NCBI RefSeq assembly: GCF_000382125.1
Contig: NZ_KB907546.1
Span: 124,001-188,000, forward strand
Length of the DNA: 64,000 nt
From: Eudoraea adriatica DSM 19308
Lineage (GTDB): Bacteria > Bacteroidota > Bacteroidia > Flavobacteriales > Flavobacteriaceae
Direction of reading: 5' to 3'
Shown: positions 48,585 to 57,656 of the stretch, piece by piece
Layout of the letters: the number at the start of each line of letters is the position of its first letter
How positions within the stretch are numbered: position 1 is the first letter of the stretch
The notes under the pieces: generated by a model
Databases searched by the model: none
Told to the model about the DNA's origin: nothing
The model's input: only the letters and a program-made list of their open reading frames with translations
Position numbers and translations under genes: made by a program

Positions 48585-48624
48585 AGGGTAGGGTATTTTA
48601 AAAAGTAATTGTTTTAGAGTTATA
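48585..48624 (+). promoter_or_regulatory. Putative ECF-sigma promoter of the divergent lipoprotein gene
   Basis: AGGGTAGGGT (48585-48594), 14 bases, TTGTTTTA (48609-48616), two bases and GTTATA (48619-48624) stand 26 bases before the ATG at 48651. Blocks and spacing are the same as before fecR on the other strand. AGGGTAGGGT was noticed nowhere else in the window. Confidence 0.72.
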
Positions 48625-48650
48625 CGAACAACAAATAAATCCAAATCGTT

Positions 48651-50435
48651 ATGAAAAAGTTTTTTAAATATTCACTGCAAACCCTGCTTCTTGTTGCAGC
48701 ATTTTCTTTTAATGCCTGTCAGGAGGCCTTTGAAGAATTACCACAACCGGATGAACAGCAAACTATAAATGCAAGTTCCTCTACAGCCAAGCTTATTGAA
48801 AACACTGCTTCCAAAGATGGTTCTTTTGACAATATCGTTGATGGTGCCAGTTGCTTTGCGATAGAATTTCCATATACTGTCAAAGCAAATGGCGTTGAAA
48901 TTACCATTGAATCTAAAGAAGGACTTCATTTAATTGAAGAAATTTTCGATGAATTGCAAGATGATGAGGATTTCCTTGAAATTATTTTTCCGATTGTTAT
49001 TACACTTGCCGATTTTACCGTAATTGAAATTGCCGGAATTGATGACCTGCGCGAATTGGCTCAGCAATGTGTTGAGGGTGGCGAGGATGATGATATAGAA
49101 TGTATAGATTTTGTATACCCTATTACGATATACACTTTCGATATCAATGAGGTTGAAACAGGTTCGGTAACGGTAGAATCTGATAAAGATCTTAGAATAT
49201 TTTTTGACGGTCTGGACGATAATGACTTAATCGGAATTGACTTCCCCGTAGCAATGGAATTGTATGACGGGACAAAAATTGAAGTGAGGAACAATGCTGA
49301 ATTGGCAAATGCCATTGAAATGGCTAAATATGCTTGTGACGAGGATGACGATGATGATTACAATGATGATGATTTTACCCAGGAACGTTTAGAAAGTCTG
49401 TTGGTTGAATGCCCATGGTTGATTCACGAAGTTATCAGAGATGAAATAAATCAGTCAGATCAGTACTTTGAATATGTGATGAACTTTTCGGAAGATGGAG
49501 GTGTAACCGTTAAAGATAGAATGGGTAACAACCTAATGGGTGCCTGGAGCACCAGGATTACGGATCATGGGGTACTTATTAATCTTGAATTTGATGTATT
49601 GGTTGATTTTAATCTTGAATGGTTTGTATACGAAATTGGAGAAGGCAAGATTAAACTTTATGCAGAAGGTGGAAACAGGATTATTATGCATAGCGTATGT
49701 GATCTTTTTAACACCGATCCCAATACTCTAAGAGAAATCCTGAAAGAATGCAGCTGGGTTATAAAAAAGGTTAAAAACCAGGGTGTAGAAATAGACAGAC
49801 TGCTGGGTTATGAATTTAACTTTCTGCCGGAAGGAGTTATAACATTGGGTAACGGTGAAAATACTTCTGAAGGAACATGGGAAATTACCATGAACGAACA
49901 AGGCAGACTTGTAATGTCTATTACTATGGGATCTGAGCCGGGAGTTAACTTTGAATGGCCATTATCTGATCTGAGAAATGACAGATTGAAGTTTAAAGTT
50001 GAAGAGATCGGTTACGAGCTGGTACTGCAGAGAGTGTGTGATGATAATGCAAATGATGGCGATGTTGCTGAAATCAGAACCATTATGATGGAAGGTGATT
50101 GGATAGTTAGTCTTTATGAAGACGGCGTAACGAATGAAACTGAAAATTATATAGGATACAACTTCAATTTCATGGCTAACAATTTAATAAATACCACACT
50201 TTCAGAAACGGGTGTTTCTTATCCGGGTCTGTGGAGAGTGCTTAGAAATAGCGATAGTAAGCTTAAAGTATACCTGAACTTCGGAGAAGTAGATATTCTT
50301 GACGAGCTTACGGAAGACTGGGAATTGGATTCAATTACCAATGATAAAATAATACTTAAGGATATTAGTGATGACGCCGGTACTGTGGAAAAGGTGAGTA
50401 CACTTATTTTTGTAAGGCCACAGACAACTCCTTAA
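48651..50435 (+). CDS. Repeat-built lipoprotein divergent from the ECF sigma gene
   Basis: The 594-residue protein has a lipobox FNAC (cysteine 23). It then holds two related A repeats (about 66-140 and 149-229; each begins with a Cys before a hydrophobic strand such as FAIEFPYTV or IDFVYPITI and ends in a Cys), an acidic linker (230-242, mainly Asp) and three B repeats (about 246-350, 358-463, 473-588; each begins LL/IL-x-EC-x-W-like, with WLIHEV, WVIKKV and WIVSLY, and contains GAW/GTW/GLW in the middle). B repeats look lipocalin-like, which is only an impression. It shares a promoter element with fecR, so it probably belongs to the regulon of the adjacent sigma factor. Function unknown. 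Confidence 0.85.
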   Translation: MKKFFKYSLQTLLLVAAFSFNACQEAFEELPQPDEQQTINASSSTAKLIENTASKDGSFDNIVDGASCFAIEFPYTVKANGVEITIESKEGLHLIEEIFDELQDDEDFLEIIFPIVITLADFTVIEIAGIDDLRELAQQCVEGGEDDDIECIDFVYPITIYTFDINEVETGSVTVESDKDLRIFFDGLDDNDLIGIDFPVAMELYDGTKIEVRNNAELANAIEMAKYACDEDDDDDYNDDDFTQERLESLLVECPWLIHEVIRDEINQSDQYFEYVMNFSEDGGVTVKDRMGNNLMGAWSTRITDHGVLINLEFDVLVDFNLEWFVYEIGEGKIKLYAEGGNRIIMHSVCDLFNTDPNTLREILKECSWVIKKVKNQGVEIDRLLGYEFNFLPEGVITLGNGENTSEGTWEITMNEQGRLVMSITMGSEPGVNFEWPLSDLRNDRLKFKVEEIGYELVLQRVCDDNANDGDVAEIRTIMMEGDWIVSLYEDGVTNETENYIGYNFNFMANNLINTTLSETGVSYPGLWRVLRNSDSKLKVYLNFGEVDILDELTEDWELDSITNDKIILKDISDDAGTVEKVSTLIFVRPQTTP

Positions 50436-50480
50436 CGGAAAAAGTATTTAAAAATACCTTATTTGCCCCCTATTTTGCTG

Positions 50481-50520
50481 AAAAGGGTAGCTTCTTAAAG
50501 AAGTTGCCCTTTTCTCTTTT
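50481..50520 (+). terminator. Intrinsic terminator after the repeat lipoprotein gene
   Basis: AAAAGGG (50481-50487) pairs with CCCTTTT (50507-50513), and inner pairs extend the stem to CTT/AAG at 50491-50493 and 50501-50503. A T-rich tract with two C follows. It lies 45 bases past the stop. Confidence 0.7.
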
Positions 50521-50561
50521 ATATTTCTTTCAAGAGCCTTCCATCATCCCATTGTTATTAT

Positions 50562-50569
50562 TAAATTTG
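50562..50569 (+). promoter_or_regulatory. -7 promoter element of ffh (TAAATTTG)
   Basis: TAAATTTG is a perfect TAnnTTTG match, 25 bases before the ffh ATG. The -33 position has only a weak CTTCC sequence. Confidence 0.6.
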
Positions 50570-50594
50570 CACTTCGTCATAATTCGGATAGAAG

Positions 50595-51923
50595 ATGTTT
50601 GATAATTTAAGTGATAAACTGGATAAAGCATTACATGTCCTCAAAGGGCATGGCCAGATAACAGAAATTAATGTAGCTGAAACAACCAAAGAGGTCAGAA
50701 GGGCCCTTCTGGATGCGGATGTTAATTTTAAAATTGCCAAGGAATTTACAAACAGGGTAAAGGAAAAAGCCCTGGGTCAGAATGTTTTGACCACCTTACA
50801 ACCGGGCCAGCTGATGGTCAAAATTGTTAAGGATGAACTTACCCAATTAATGGGTGGGGATGCAGAAGGAATTAATCTTTCAGGTAATCCATCTGTTATA
50901 CTTATGTCGGGTCTGCAGGGATCTGGTAAGACTACTTTTTCTGGCAAGCTTGCAAATTATCTAAAAGAGAAAAAATCTAAAAACCCTTTATTGGTAGCTT
51001 GTGATGTCTACAGGCCGGCTGCCATTGATCAGCTGCATATTGTCGGAGACCAGATTGGGGTTGAAGTATTTTCAGATAAGGAGAATTCGGATCCGGTTGC
51101 CCTTGCAAAGGCCGGATTGGCTTATGCCAAAAGTAACGGATTCAATGTAGTGATAATTGATACCGCAGGACGCCTTGCGGTAGATGAGCAGATGATGACT
51201 GAAATTGCCAACATCCGGGATGCGGTAAATCCGCAGGAAACACTTTTTGTCGTGGATTCCATGACAGGTCAGGATGCAGTGAATACGGCTAAGGCATTTA
51301 ATGATGTGCTTAATTTTGATGGTGTAATTCTGACCAAGCTTGATGGAGATACACGAGGTGGCGCAGCCATATCCATTAAGTCGGTAGTTGATAAGCCCAT
51401 AAAATTTATTGGTACAGGTGAGAAAATGGATGCTATAGATGTTTTCCACCCTGCGCGAATGGCAGATCGTATTCTTGGAATGGGAGATGTTATTTCCCTT
51501 GTAGAACGTGCACAGGAACAATTTGATGAGGAAGAAGCACGTAAGATTCAGAAAAAAATTGCCAAAAATAAGTTTGGTTTTGATGATTTCCTTAATCAAA
51601 TACAGCAGATTAAGAAGATGGGCAGCATGAAGGACCTCATGGGGATGATACCTGGTGCCGGAAAGGCCCTTAAGGGCATGGATATCGATGATGATGCGTT
51701 TAAACACGTTGAAGCCATTATCCACTCTATGACTCCTGATGAAAGATCTAATCCTTCAAAACTGGATGCCAACAGAAAAAAAAGAATCGCCAAAGGAAGT
51801 GGTCGCAGTATACAGGAAGTAAATCAATTGCTGAAACAATTTAATCAAATGAGTAAAATGATGAAAATGATGCAAGGTGGGGGCGGCAAAAAAATGATGC
51901 AGATGATGCAGAATATGAAATAA
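50595..51923 (+). CDS. ffh: Signal recognition particle protein (SRP54 homologue)
   Basis: The 442-residue protein has the N domain (about 1-90), the G domain with GLQGSGKTTFSGKLA (about 105-119), DTAGR, TKLDGDTRGGAA and the C-terminal M domain (about 325-442) rich in methionine (KMMKMMQGGGGKKMMQMMQ). It binds signal sequences and the SRP RNA and delivers ribosomes to the membrane via FtsY. The following gene folD starts 28 bases downstream and may share its transcript. Confidence 0.98.
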   Translation: MFDNLSDKLDKALHVLKGHGQITEINVAETTKEVRRALLDADVNFKIAKEFTNRVKEKALGQNVLTTLQPGQLMVKIVKDELTQLMGGDAEGINLSGNPSVILMSGLQGSGKTTFSGKLANYLKEKKSKNPLLVACDVYRPAAIDQLHIVGDQIGVEVFSDKENSDPVALAKAGLAYAKSNGFNVVIIDTAGRLAVDEQMMTEIANIRDAVNPQETLFVVDSMTGQDAVNTAKAFNDVLNFDGVILTKLDGDTRGGAAISIKSVVDKPIKFIGTGEKMDAIDVFHPARMADRILGMGDVISLVERAQEQFDEEEARKIQKKIAKNKFGFDDFLNQIQQIKKMGSMKDLMGMIPGAGKALKGMDIDDDAFKHVEAIIHSMTPDERSNPSKLDANRKKRIAKGSGRSIQEVNQLLKQFNQMSKMMKMMQGGGGKKMMQMMQNMK

Positions 51924-51951
51924 CAGTTTTAAACCTATAATTAGCTACTAA

Positions 51952-52839
51952 ATGACCATTCTCAACGGAAAAGAAATTGCAAATAAAATTAAAGATGAAA
52001 TTGCCGCTGAGGTTGGCGAAATTAAATCACGAGGCGAAAAAGTCCCGCATTTGGCAGCAGTACTTGTGGGAAATGACGGTGCAAGTCTCACCTATGTAGG
52101 AAGCAAAGTACGCTCCTGTAATCGCATAGGTTTTGAATCTACCCTTAAACACTTACCTGAAGACACATCAGAAGAAGAACTATTAGACCTGGTTAGTGAA
52201 CTTAATAACGATCCGGAAATAGATGGTTATATAGTGCAATTGCCTTTGCCTAAACATATTGATGAACAAAAAGTATTGCTGGCAGTAGATCCGGATAAGG
52301 ACGTAGATGGTTTCCATCCTGCAAATTTTGGAAAAATGGCACTGGATATGGAATCTTTTATACCGGCAACTCCATTTGGCATCATGGAATTATTGCGAAG
52401 ATATAATGTAGAAGTAGAAGGCAAACATGCTGTTGTTATTGGCCGCAGCCATATCGTTGGGAGGCCTATTAGTATATTGCTTAGCCAGAAAGGCAAGTTT
52501 GCCAATGCCACAGTAACCTTAACACATAGCAGGACTAAAGACATAAAAGCCTTGACCCTCCAGGCAGATATTATCGTTTCCGCCCTGGGAGTTCCCGGTT
52601 TTCTTACCGGGGATATGGTACGTGACGGGGCCGTAATTATTGATGTAGGAATTACAAGAGTACCCGATGAGAGTAAAGAGCGGGGCTATTATATAACAGG
52701 CGATGTTGATTTTGAATCTGTTAGTAAAAAAGCATCCTATATTACACCTGTCCCCGGCGGCGTAGGCCCGATGACTATTGCCATGCTTTTGCAAAATACG
52801 CTTCTTGCGCGTAAAAGGAGAACACAAAATAATCGGTAA
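51952..52839 (+). CDS. folD: Bifunctional methylenetetrahydrofolate dehydrogenase / methenyltetrahydrofolate cyclohydrolase
   Basis: The 295-residue protein has the FolD signatures: LAAVLVGNDGASLTYVGSKVRSC with the catalytic tyrosine and lysine, GYIVQLPLPKHID, DVDGFHP, GRSHIVGRPISILL and ITPVPGGVGPMTIAMLL. It interconverts methylene-, methenyl- and 10-formyl-tetrahydrofolate in one-carbon metabolism. Length is normal. It follows ffh, an order I have seen in other flavobacteria. Confidence 0.97.
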   Translation: MTILNGKEIANKIKDEIAAEVGEIKSRGEKVPHLAAVLVGNDGASLTYVGSKVRSCNRIGFESTLKHLPEDTSEEELLDLVSELNNDPEIDGYIVQLPLPKHIDEQKVLLAVDPDKDVDGFHPANFGKMALDMESFIPATPFGIMELLRRYNVEVEGKHAVVIGRSHIVGRPISILLSQKGKFANATVTLTHSRTKDIKALTLQADIIVSALGVPGFLTGDMVRDGAVIIDVGITRVPDESKERGYYITGDVDFESVSKKASYITPVPGGVGPMTIAMLLQNTLLARKRRTQNNR

Positions 52840-52879
52840 AACGGTCTTTTAAATCTGAGCTGAATAATGTGCATAGAAA

Positions 52880-52911
52880 TTTGATCGTATAAGGGAATTG
52901 AGTACCTTTTG
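52880..52911 (+). promoter_or_regulatory. Putative promoter of the esterase-like lipoprotein gene (TTTG-N19-TACCTTTT)
   Basis: TTTG at 52880-52883 is 19 bases before TACCTTTT at 52903-52910, followed by G. The -33 element and spacing are ideal and the -7 element is off by one base shift. The ATG is 18 bases downstream. Confidence 0.5.
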
Positions 52912-52928
52912 TCTCAAATTTAACTTCT

Positions 52929-54665
52929 ATGTTCAGACCTGTTTTGTTGCTTTGTATTTTACTTATTTGTTTATCCGGATGTCAGTCGGCCTCTGAAGAT
53001 AAACCGAATACAACTTTTAAAGTTTCATTTTCAGATGCTATAAGTTCTCAGGCCATGGATGGTCGATTACTGCTGATGCTTTCTACAAATTATGAAAATG
53101 AACCCCGTTTTCAGATAAACAGCGGACTAAACACCCAATTAATATTTGGGATGAATGTGGATGGAATGACTCCCAATTCTGAACAGATTTTTGATGCTGC
53201 AAATTTTGGGTTTCCTTATGCCAGTTTGGCCGAAGTGCCCCCGGGAGTATATTGGGTGCAGGCCTTATTACATGTTTATGAAACCTTTAATTTGAGTACG
53301 GGTCATACGGTGAAGTTGCCCATGGATAATGGGGAAGGCCAGAAATGGAACAAGTCTCCCGGCAATTTTTACAGTAAACCTTTTAAAGTAACCATCCCGG
53401 AAAATGGAGATTTGGAAATAGCTGTTGAAATGGATCAGGTAATACCACCTATTGAAGAACCGGAAGATACAGAATGGATAAAACACATCAAGCTGCGATC
53501 TGAAAAACTTTCAGGGTTTTGGGGCAGGGACATATATTTAGGAGCGCATGTGCTTTTGCCCAAAGGGTTTCAGGATCATCCGGAAGCAAAATATCCGCTT
53601 ATGATATTCCATGGGCATTTCCCTGATGATTTTGGAGGATTCAGAACCGTTCCACCAGATCCAAACCTTGAACCGGAATATGCTGAACGCTTTAAAGTTT
53701 CTGGCTATAATATCATACAGCAGCAAGAAGCCTACGATTTTTATAAAAGATGGAATGAACCTGATTTTCCCAGATTTCTGATCATAGAAATTCAGCACCC
53801 TACCCCTTACTATGATGATTCATATGCGGTTAATTCTGCCAGCCAGGGACCATATGGTGATGCCATAACGCATGAACTAATTCCACATATTGAAAAAGAG
53901 TTCAGGGGTATTGGAGAAGGATGGTCTCGATTTTTATATGGCGGATCTACCGGGGGCTGGGAAGCATTGGCGGTCCAGGTAAAGTATCCCGAAGAATATA
54001 ATGGGTGTTTTGCCGCATGTCCGGATCCAATAGATTTCAGTGCTTATGTTCTTACCAATATCTATGAAGATGAAAATGCCTATTTCTACAAAAGTGAACA
54101 TAAAACACTGGAGGTACCTGCTCACAGGGACTATTTAGGCCAGATTCAATCTACGGTGCGCGATGAGAATCATCTGGAATTGGTTTTGGGAGATAAATCC
54201 CGATCGGGCCAGCAGTGGGATATCTGGGAGGCTACCTATTCCCCTCAGGGAAAAGAAGGATACCCTGAGCGTATATGGGATAAAAAGACAGGAATAATAG
54301 ATTCTGAGGTCGCAAATTACTGGAAAGAGAATTATGACCTGCGCCATATTCTGGAGAGGGACTGGGATAAGTTGGGAGAGAAATTAAAAGGGAAGATTAA
54401 TATTTACTGTGGGGATATGGATAACTATTATTTGAACAATGCAGTTTATAAGATGGAAGAATTCCTCGAAAATACTTCGGATCCATATTATGGGGGAGAA
54501 GTTTTGTATGGCGACAGGGCAGAACACTGCTGGAATGGCGATCCGGATGAGCCCAACCATATTTCGAGACTAAGATACAACAGCATGTATGTTCCAAAGA
54601 TTATGAAACGTATTGCGGTAAGTGCACCGCCGGGAGCTGATCTGAAGAGTTGGCTTTATCCCTGA
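52929..54665 (+). CDS. Alpha/beta-hydrolase-fold lipoprotein (esterase D-like domain)
   Basis: The 578-residue protein has lipobox CLSGC (cysteine 18). An N-terminal beta-rich domain (about 28-170) precedes a hydrolase domain of the putative esterase type (about 185-578). The nucleophile elbow is GGSTGG (S340), with a mainly hydrophobic strand before it; YPLMIFHGHFPDDFGG (222-237) forms the oxyanion-side loop, and the late EHCWNG histidine may complete the triad. The protein is probably anchored at the cell envelope and hydrolyses an ester or related substrate, which cannot be specified. The gene has a good promoter and is followed by a membrane glycosyltransferase gene. Confidence 0.82.
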   Translation: MFRPVLLLCILLICLSGCQSASEDKPNTTFKVSFSDAISSQAMDGRLLLMLSTNYENEPRFQINSGLNTQLIFGMNVDGMTPNSEQIFDAANFGFPYASLAEVPPGVYWVQALLHVYETFNLSTGHTVKLPMDNGEGQKWNKSPGNFYSKPFKVTIPENGDLEIAVEMDQVIPPIEEPEDTEWIKHIKLRSEKLSGFWGRDIYLGAHVLLPKGFQDHPEAKYPLMIFHGHFPDDFGGFRTVPPDPNLEPEYAERFKVSGYNIIQQQEAYDFYKRWNEPDFPRFLIIEIQHPTPYYDDSYAVNSASQGPYGDAITHELIPHIEKEFRGIGEGWSRFLYGGSTGGWEALAVQVKYPEEYNGCFAACPDPIDFSAYVLTNIYEDENAYFYKSEHKTLEVPAHRDYLGQIQSTVRDENHLELVLGDKSRSGQQWDIWEATYSPQGKEGYPERIWDKKTGIIDSEVANYWKENYDLRHILERDWDKLGEKLKGKINIYCGDMDNYYLNNAVYKMEEFLENTSDPYYGGEVLYGDRAEHCWNGDPDEPNHISRLRYNSMYVPKIMKRIAVSAPPGADLKSWLYP

Positions 54666-54714
54666 TAGCTAAGGCAGTATCATATTTGACATAGTCTCTT
54701 AGAATTTTTTTTTC

Positions 54715-56265
54715 ATGACGGCAAACAAGTTCAAATTTTGGATCTCTTCTACGGGGATAATGATCCTTGTCCTGGCTATACTAAAGTTAATGGTGCATAT
54801 AGCTACTTTTGACAACTACGAACTGCATAGAGATGCCTATTTGTACTACGCTTTAAGTGAGCACCTGGCTTGGGGGTATGTAGCGGTACCGCCCTCAATT
54901 GCAATTATTGGAAAGGTGGCAACTACATTATTCGGGAATACCATATTTGGCCTTCGATTCTTTCCTTTTCTATTTGGCGCAATCAATGTGATTATTATCG
55001 GGATATTCACAAGGGACTTAGGAGGAAAAAAAATTGCCATTGCCCTGGCTTGCTTTGCCTATATTTTCTCACCGGCTTATTTACATGCAAATACTCTTTT
55101 TCAACCTGTTTCCTTTAACCACTTTTATTGGTTATTATCAGGCTACCTCTTCTACAAACTGATCTCCAGTGGAGATCTGAAAATGTGGTTATGGATTGGA
55201 TTCGTATTCGGTTTGGGTTTTCTCAATAAATACTCTATCGTTTTCCTTTATACCTCCTTTGGATTTGCAATGCTGTTTACGCGATATCGTAAGCTATATT
55301 CGACGAAATATTTTGTTTTGGCCATAATAATTGCATTGTTGATTATATCGCCAAATCTTTACTGGCAATTTGAAAATAATTGGCCTGTCATGCAGCATAT
55401 GGAGGAGTTGCGACGAACACAACTCGTGCACGTTGAGTCTTTGGGATTTATAGCGGAGCAGTTTCTGATGAATGCCCAGGCTTTGTTGCTTTGGATGGGT
55501 GCGTTGCTCATTTTGCTTTTTAATAAAGAGGAAAGACAGTACCGCATTTTTGCTTATTCCTATATATTTCTTATTGTGCTTCTGCTGGCTGGGAGCGGAA
55601 AGGCTTATTATACTCTTGGGATATATCCTATATTGTTTGTTTTTGGAGCATATTTTGTCCAAAAGTATATCGTGCGATATCTGAATCTGACATTTGCACT
55701 ATTGGTTGCTTTCATGGCAATTGGGTTATATTTTTCACTGCCGTTTGATGGTATTCCATTTAATACTTTTGAGAAATCCTTTAACAAAGGAGCTTTCAGA
55801 TGGGAAGATGGAGAGCAGCACGACCTGCCTCAGGATATGGCGGACATGACCGGGTGGAAGGAAATAGGAGAGGCTGTAAGTGATATCTATTTGGACCTGG
55901 GGGAGGAAAACCGGGACAATTGCCATATATATTGCTATCATTACGGACAGGCCGGTGCTATCATGTTTTATGGCAAAAAACACAATATTACTCAACCTAT
56001 ATCTCCTAATGCAAGTTTCGTTTTCTGGTCGCCGGAAAGCATTAGCAAGGATTATCTGATTTATGTTCATTCTGATTTGGGTAACACTACTAATCCGGAT
56101 AGCCTCTTGCCTACATATTTCGAAGAGGTAGAGCTCAAAAAAGTCATAAATGATCCTTATTTCAGAGAAAATGGGACCCGCATATACCTATGCCAATCAC
56201 CCAATGAAAAAGTTAAGAAAAGGTATAAAGAAATGATGAAGGATCTAAAGGAAAGGTATCGTTAA
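54715..56265 (+). CDS. Glycosyltransferase family 39-type membrane protein
   Basis: The 516-residue protein has an N-terminal membrane part with about nine to eleven helices (to about 345) and a C-terminal soluble part (about 350-516). The first periplasmic loop ELHRDAYLYYALSEHLAWGY, then VAVPPSIA, matches the PMT_2/ArnT-like fold, in which an acidic residue in this loop is catalytic. Such enzymes move a sugar from a polyprenyl phosphate carrier to a protein or lipid. The acceptor is unknown. The start is 49 bases after the upstream lipoprotein gene. Confidence 0.85.
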   Translation: MTANKFKFWISSTGIMILVLAILKLMVHIATFDNYELHRDAYLYYALSEHLAWGYVAVPPSIAIIGKVATTLFGNTIFGLRFFPFLFGAINVIIIGIFTRDLGGKKIAIALACFAYIFSPAYLHANTLFQPVSFNHFYWLLSGYLFYKLISSGDLKMWLWIGFVFGLGFLNKYSIVFLYTSFGFAMLFTRYRKLYSTKYFVLAIIIALLIISPNLYWQFENNWPVMQHMEELRRTQLVHVESLGFIAEQFLMNAQALLLWMGALLILLFNKEERQYRIFAYSYIFLIVLLLAGSGKAYYTLGIYPILFVFGAYFVQKYIVRYLNLTFALLVAFMAIGLYFSLPFDGIPFNTFEKSFNKGAFRWEDGEQHDLPQDMADMTGWKEIGEAVSDIYLDLGEENRDNCHIYCYHYGQAGAIMFYGKKHNITQPISPNASFVFWSPESISKDYLIYVHSDLGNTTNPDSLLPTYFEEVELKKVINDPYFRENGTRIYLCQSPNEKVKKRYKEMMKDLKERYR

Positions 56266-56478
56266 GTCATCAGCGGATCAGAATATCGAATTCAGATTTT
56301 TAGTTCTAATGATTTGGATTTAGAGAATTGGTTGGCTGTTTGAGATAAGATTGGCACTCTTCCGACAGTTGAGTGCAAAAAAAACTTGCTAATTTTCAAA
56401 AGTGTATTGCTCGAATTTTTTTAAGTGGAGAATAGTATTCATTGAAAACATTATATTTAGGAGATAAAAATTGACTTT

Positions 56479-57450
56479 ATGGACTACAGAATTTTTGGAA
56501 GAACAAATTGGAGCGTCAGTGAGATTGGATATGGGATGTGGGGAATGGGTGGATGGAAAGAATCTGATGATATTCATTCTGCAAAATCTTTAGATCTGGC
56601 CGTTGAGCATGGCGTTAATTTTTTTGATACCGCCTGGGGATATGGCGAGGGGCATAGCGAACGACTTTTAGGGCAACTCCTTAAAAGATACCCGAACCGT
56701 AAACTATATACAGCAAGTAAAATTCCACCTAAAAACTTTAAATGGCCTGCAAAACCTGAGTATTTATTTGAGGAGTCCTATCCAACAGAACACATATTGG
56801 ACTATACGCACAGGACCTTGAAAAATTTGGATTCAGAACAGATAGACCTTATGCAATTTCACACCTGGGACGATGCCTGGACAGATAGGGAAGAGTGGAA
56901 ACGGGCAGTGGAGGATTTAAAAAAGGCAGGTAAAATTGCCGCCATGGGAATTAGTGTTAACAGATGGGAACCCGAGAATGGAATAGAAGCCCTGAAAACA
57001 GGATTGTTTGATGCCGTACAGGTAATCTATAATATTTTTGACCAGGCCCCTGAGGATGTTTTATTTCCTTTATGCAAAGAGCATAATATAGCTGTAATTG
57101 CCAGAGTGCCTTTTGATGAAGGTACGCTAACAGGTAATATTACCAGGGAAACAACCTTTCCGGAAGGCGATTGGCGCGGCACCTATTTTGTGCCTGAAAA
57201 TTTAAATGCAAGCGCAGATAAGGCAGATTTGCTCAGGCCACTGGTTCCTCAGGGAATGACCATGGCCGAAATGGCTTTGCGTTTTATTTTAATGAATTCT
57301 GATGTAAGTACGATTATCCCGGGTATGCGCAAACAACGGAATGTATTGTCTAACGTTGGCACCAGCGATGGAAAAGGACTGCCCGGAAAGTTATATGAAG
57401 AACTGCGAAAGCACAGGTGGGAAAGGAAACCTACCGCATGGTCACAATAA
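56479..57450 (+). CDS. Aldo/keto reductase family oxidoreductase
   Basis: The 323-residue protein has the AKR barrel pattern: NFFDTAWGYGEGHSERLLG with catalytic Asp and Tyr, ASKIPP with the lysine, and DLMQFHTWDD with the histidine. The NADPH site is indicated by the C-terminal TIIPGMRKQRNVLSNV. It reduces an aldehyde or ketone; the substrate is unknown. A TATATTTA sequence at 56452-56459 may be a -7 element. Confidence 0.92.
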   Translation: MDYRIFGRTNWSVSEIGYGMWGMGGWKESDDIHSAKSLDLAVEHGVNFFDTAWGYGEGHSERLLGQLLKRYPNRKLYTASKIPPKNFKWPAKPEYLFEESYPTEHILDYTHRTLKNLDSEQIDLMQFHTWDDAWTDREEWKRAVEDLKKAGKIAAMGISVNRWEPENGIEALKTGLFDAVQVIYNIFDQAPEDVLFPLCKEHNIAVIARVPFDEGTLTGNITRETTFPEGDWRGTYFVPENLNASADKADLLRPLVPQGMTMAEMALRFILMNSDVSTIIPGMRKQRNVLSNVGTSDGKGLPGKLYEELRKHRWERKPTAWSQ

Positions 57451-57461
57451 TATATTTAGCT

Positions 57462-57647
57462 ATGGATAAAAGGAAACTCACTTCCCAAACTTTAGCCGCT
57501 ATTTTCTTCTATACTTTATTCTCCGTTATTCTGGAGAAGGATTATTCGCTGGATACCATCATTGACGAATTAAAGGAAGGTGTAATTTTTGGTATAATCT
57601 ACGCTGTTGCGATCTGGTTTTGGGACAGATATAAAAAAAAGAAATAG
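57462..57647 (+). CDS. Small membrane protein, 61 residues
   Basis: The ATG at 57462 gives MDKRKLTSQTLAAIFFYTLF and a second hydrophobic segment (EGVIFGIIYAVAIWFW), ending in basic residues (RYKKKK), so two short membrane passes with a cytoplasmic tail are likely. An upstream in-frame ATG (57417) lies inside the aldo/keto reductase gene and is less likely. It follows that gene by 11 bases and may be co-transcribed. No function is recognised. Confidence 0.6.
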   Translation: MDKRKLTSQTLAAIFFYTLFSVILEKDYSLDTIIDELKEGVIFGIIYAVAIWFWDRYKKKK

Positions 57648-57656
57648 AGAAAGCGT

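Noticed and set aside
57417-57461. Longer start for the small membrane protein at 57417
   Set aside because: It lies in the 3' end of the aldo/keto reductase gene; the internal ATG at 57462 gives a cleaner membrane protein.
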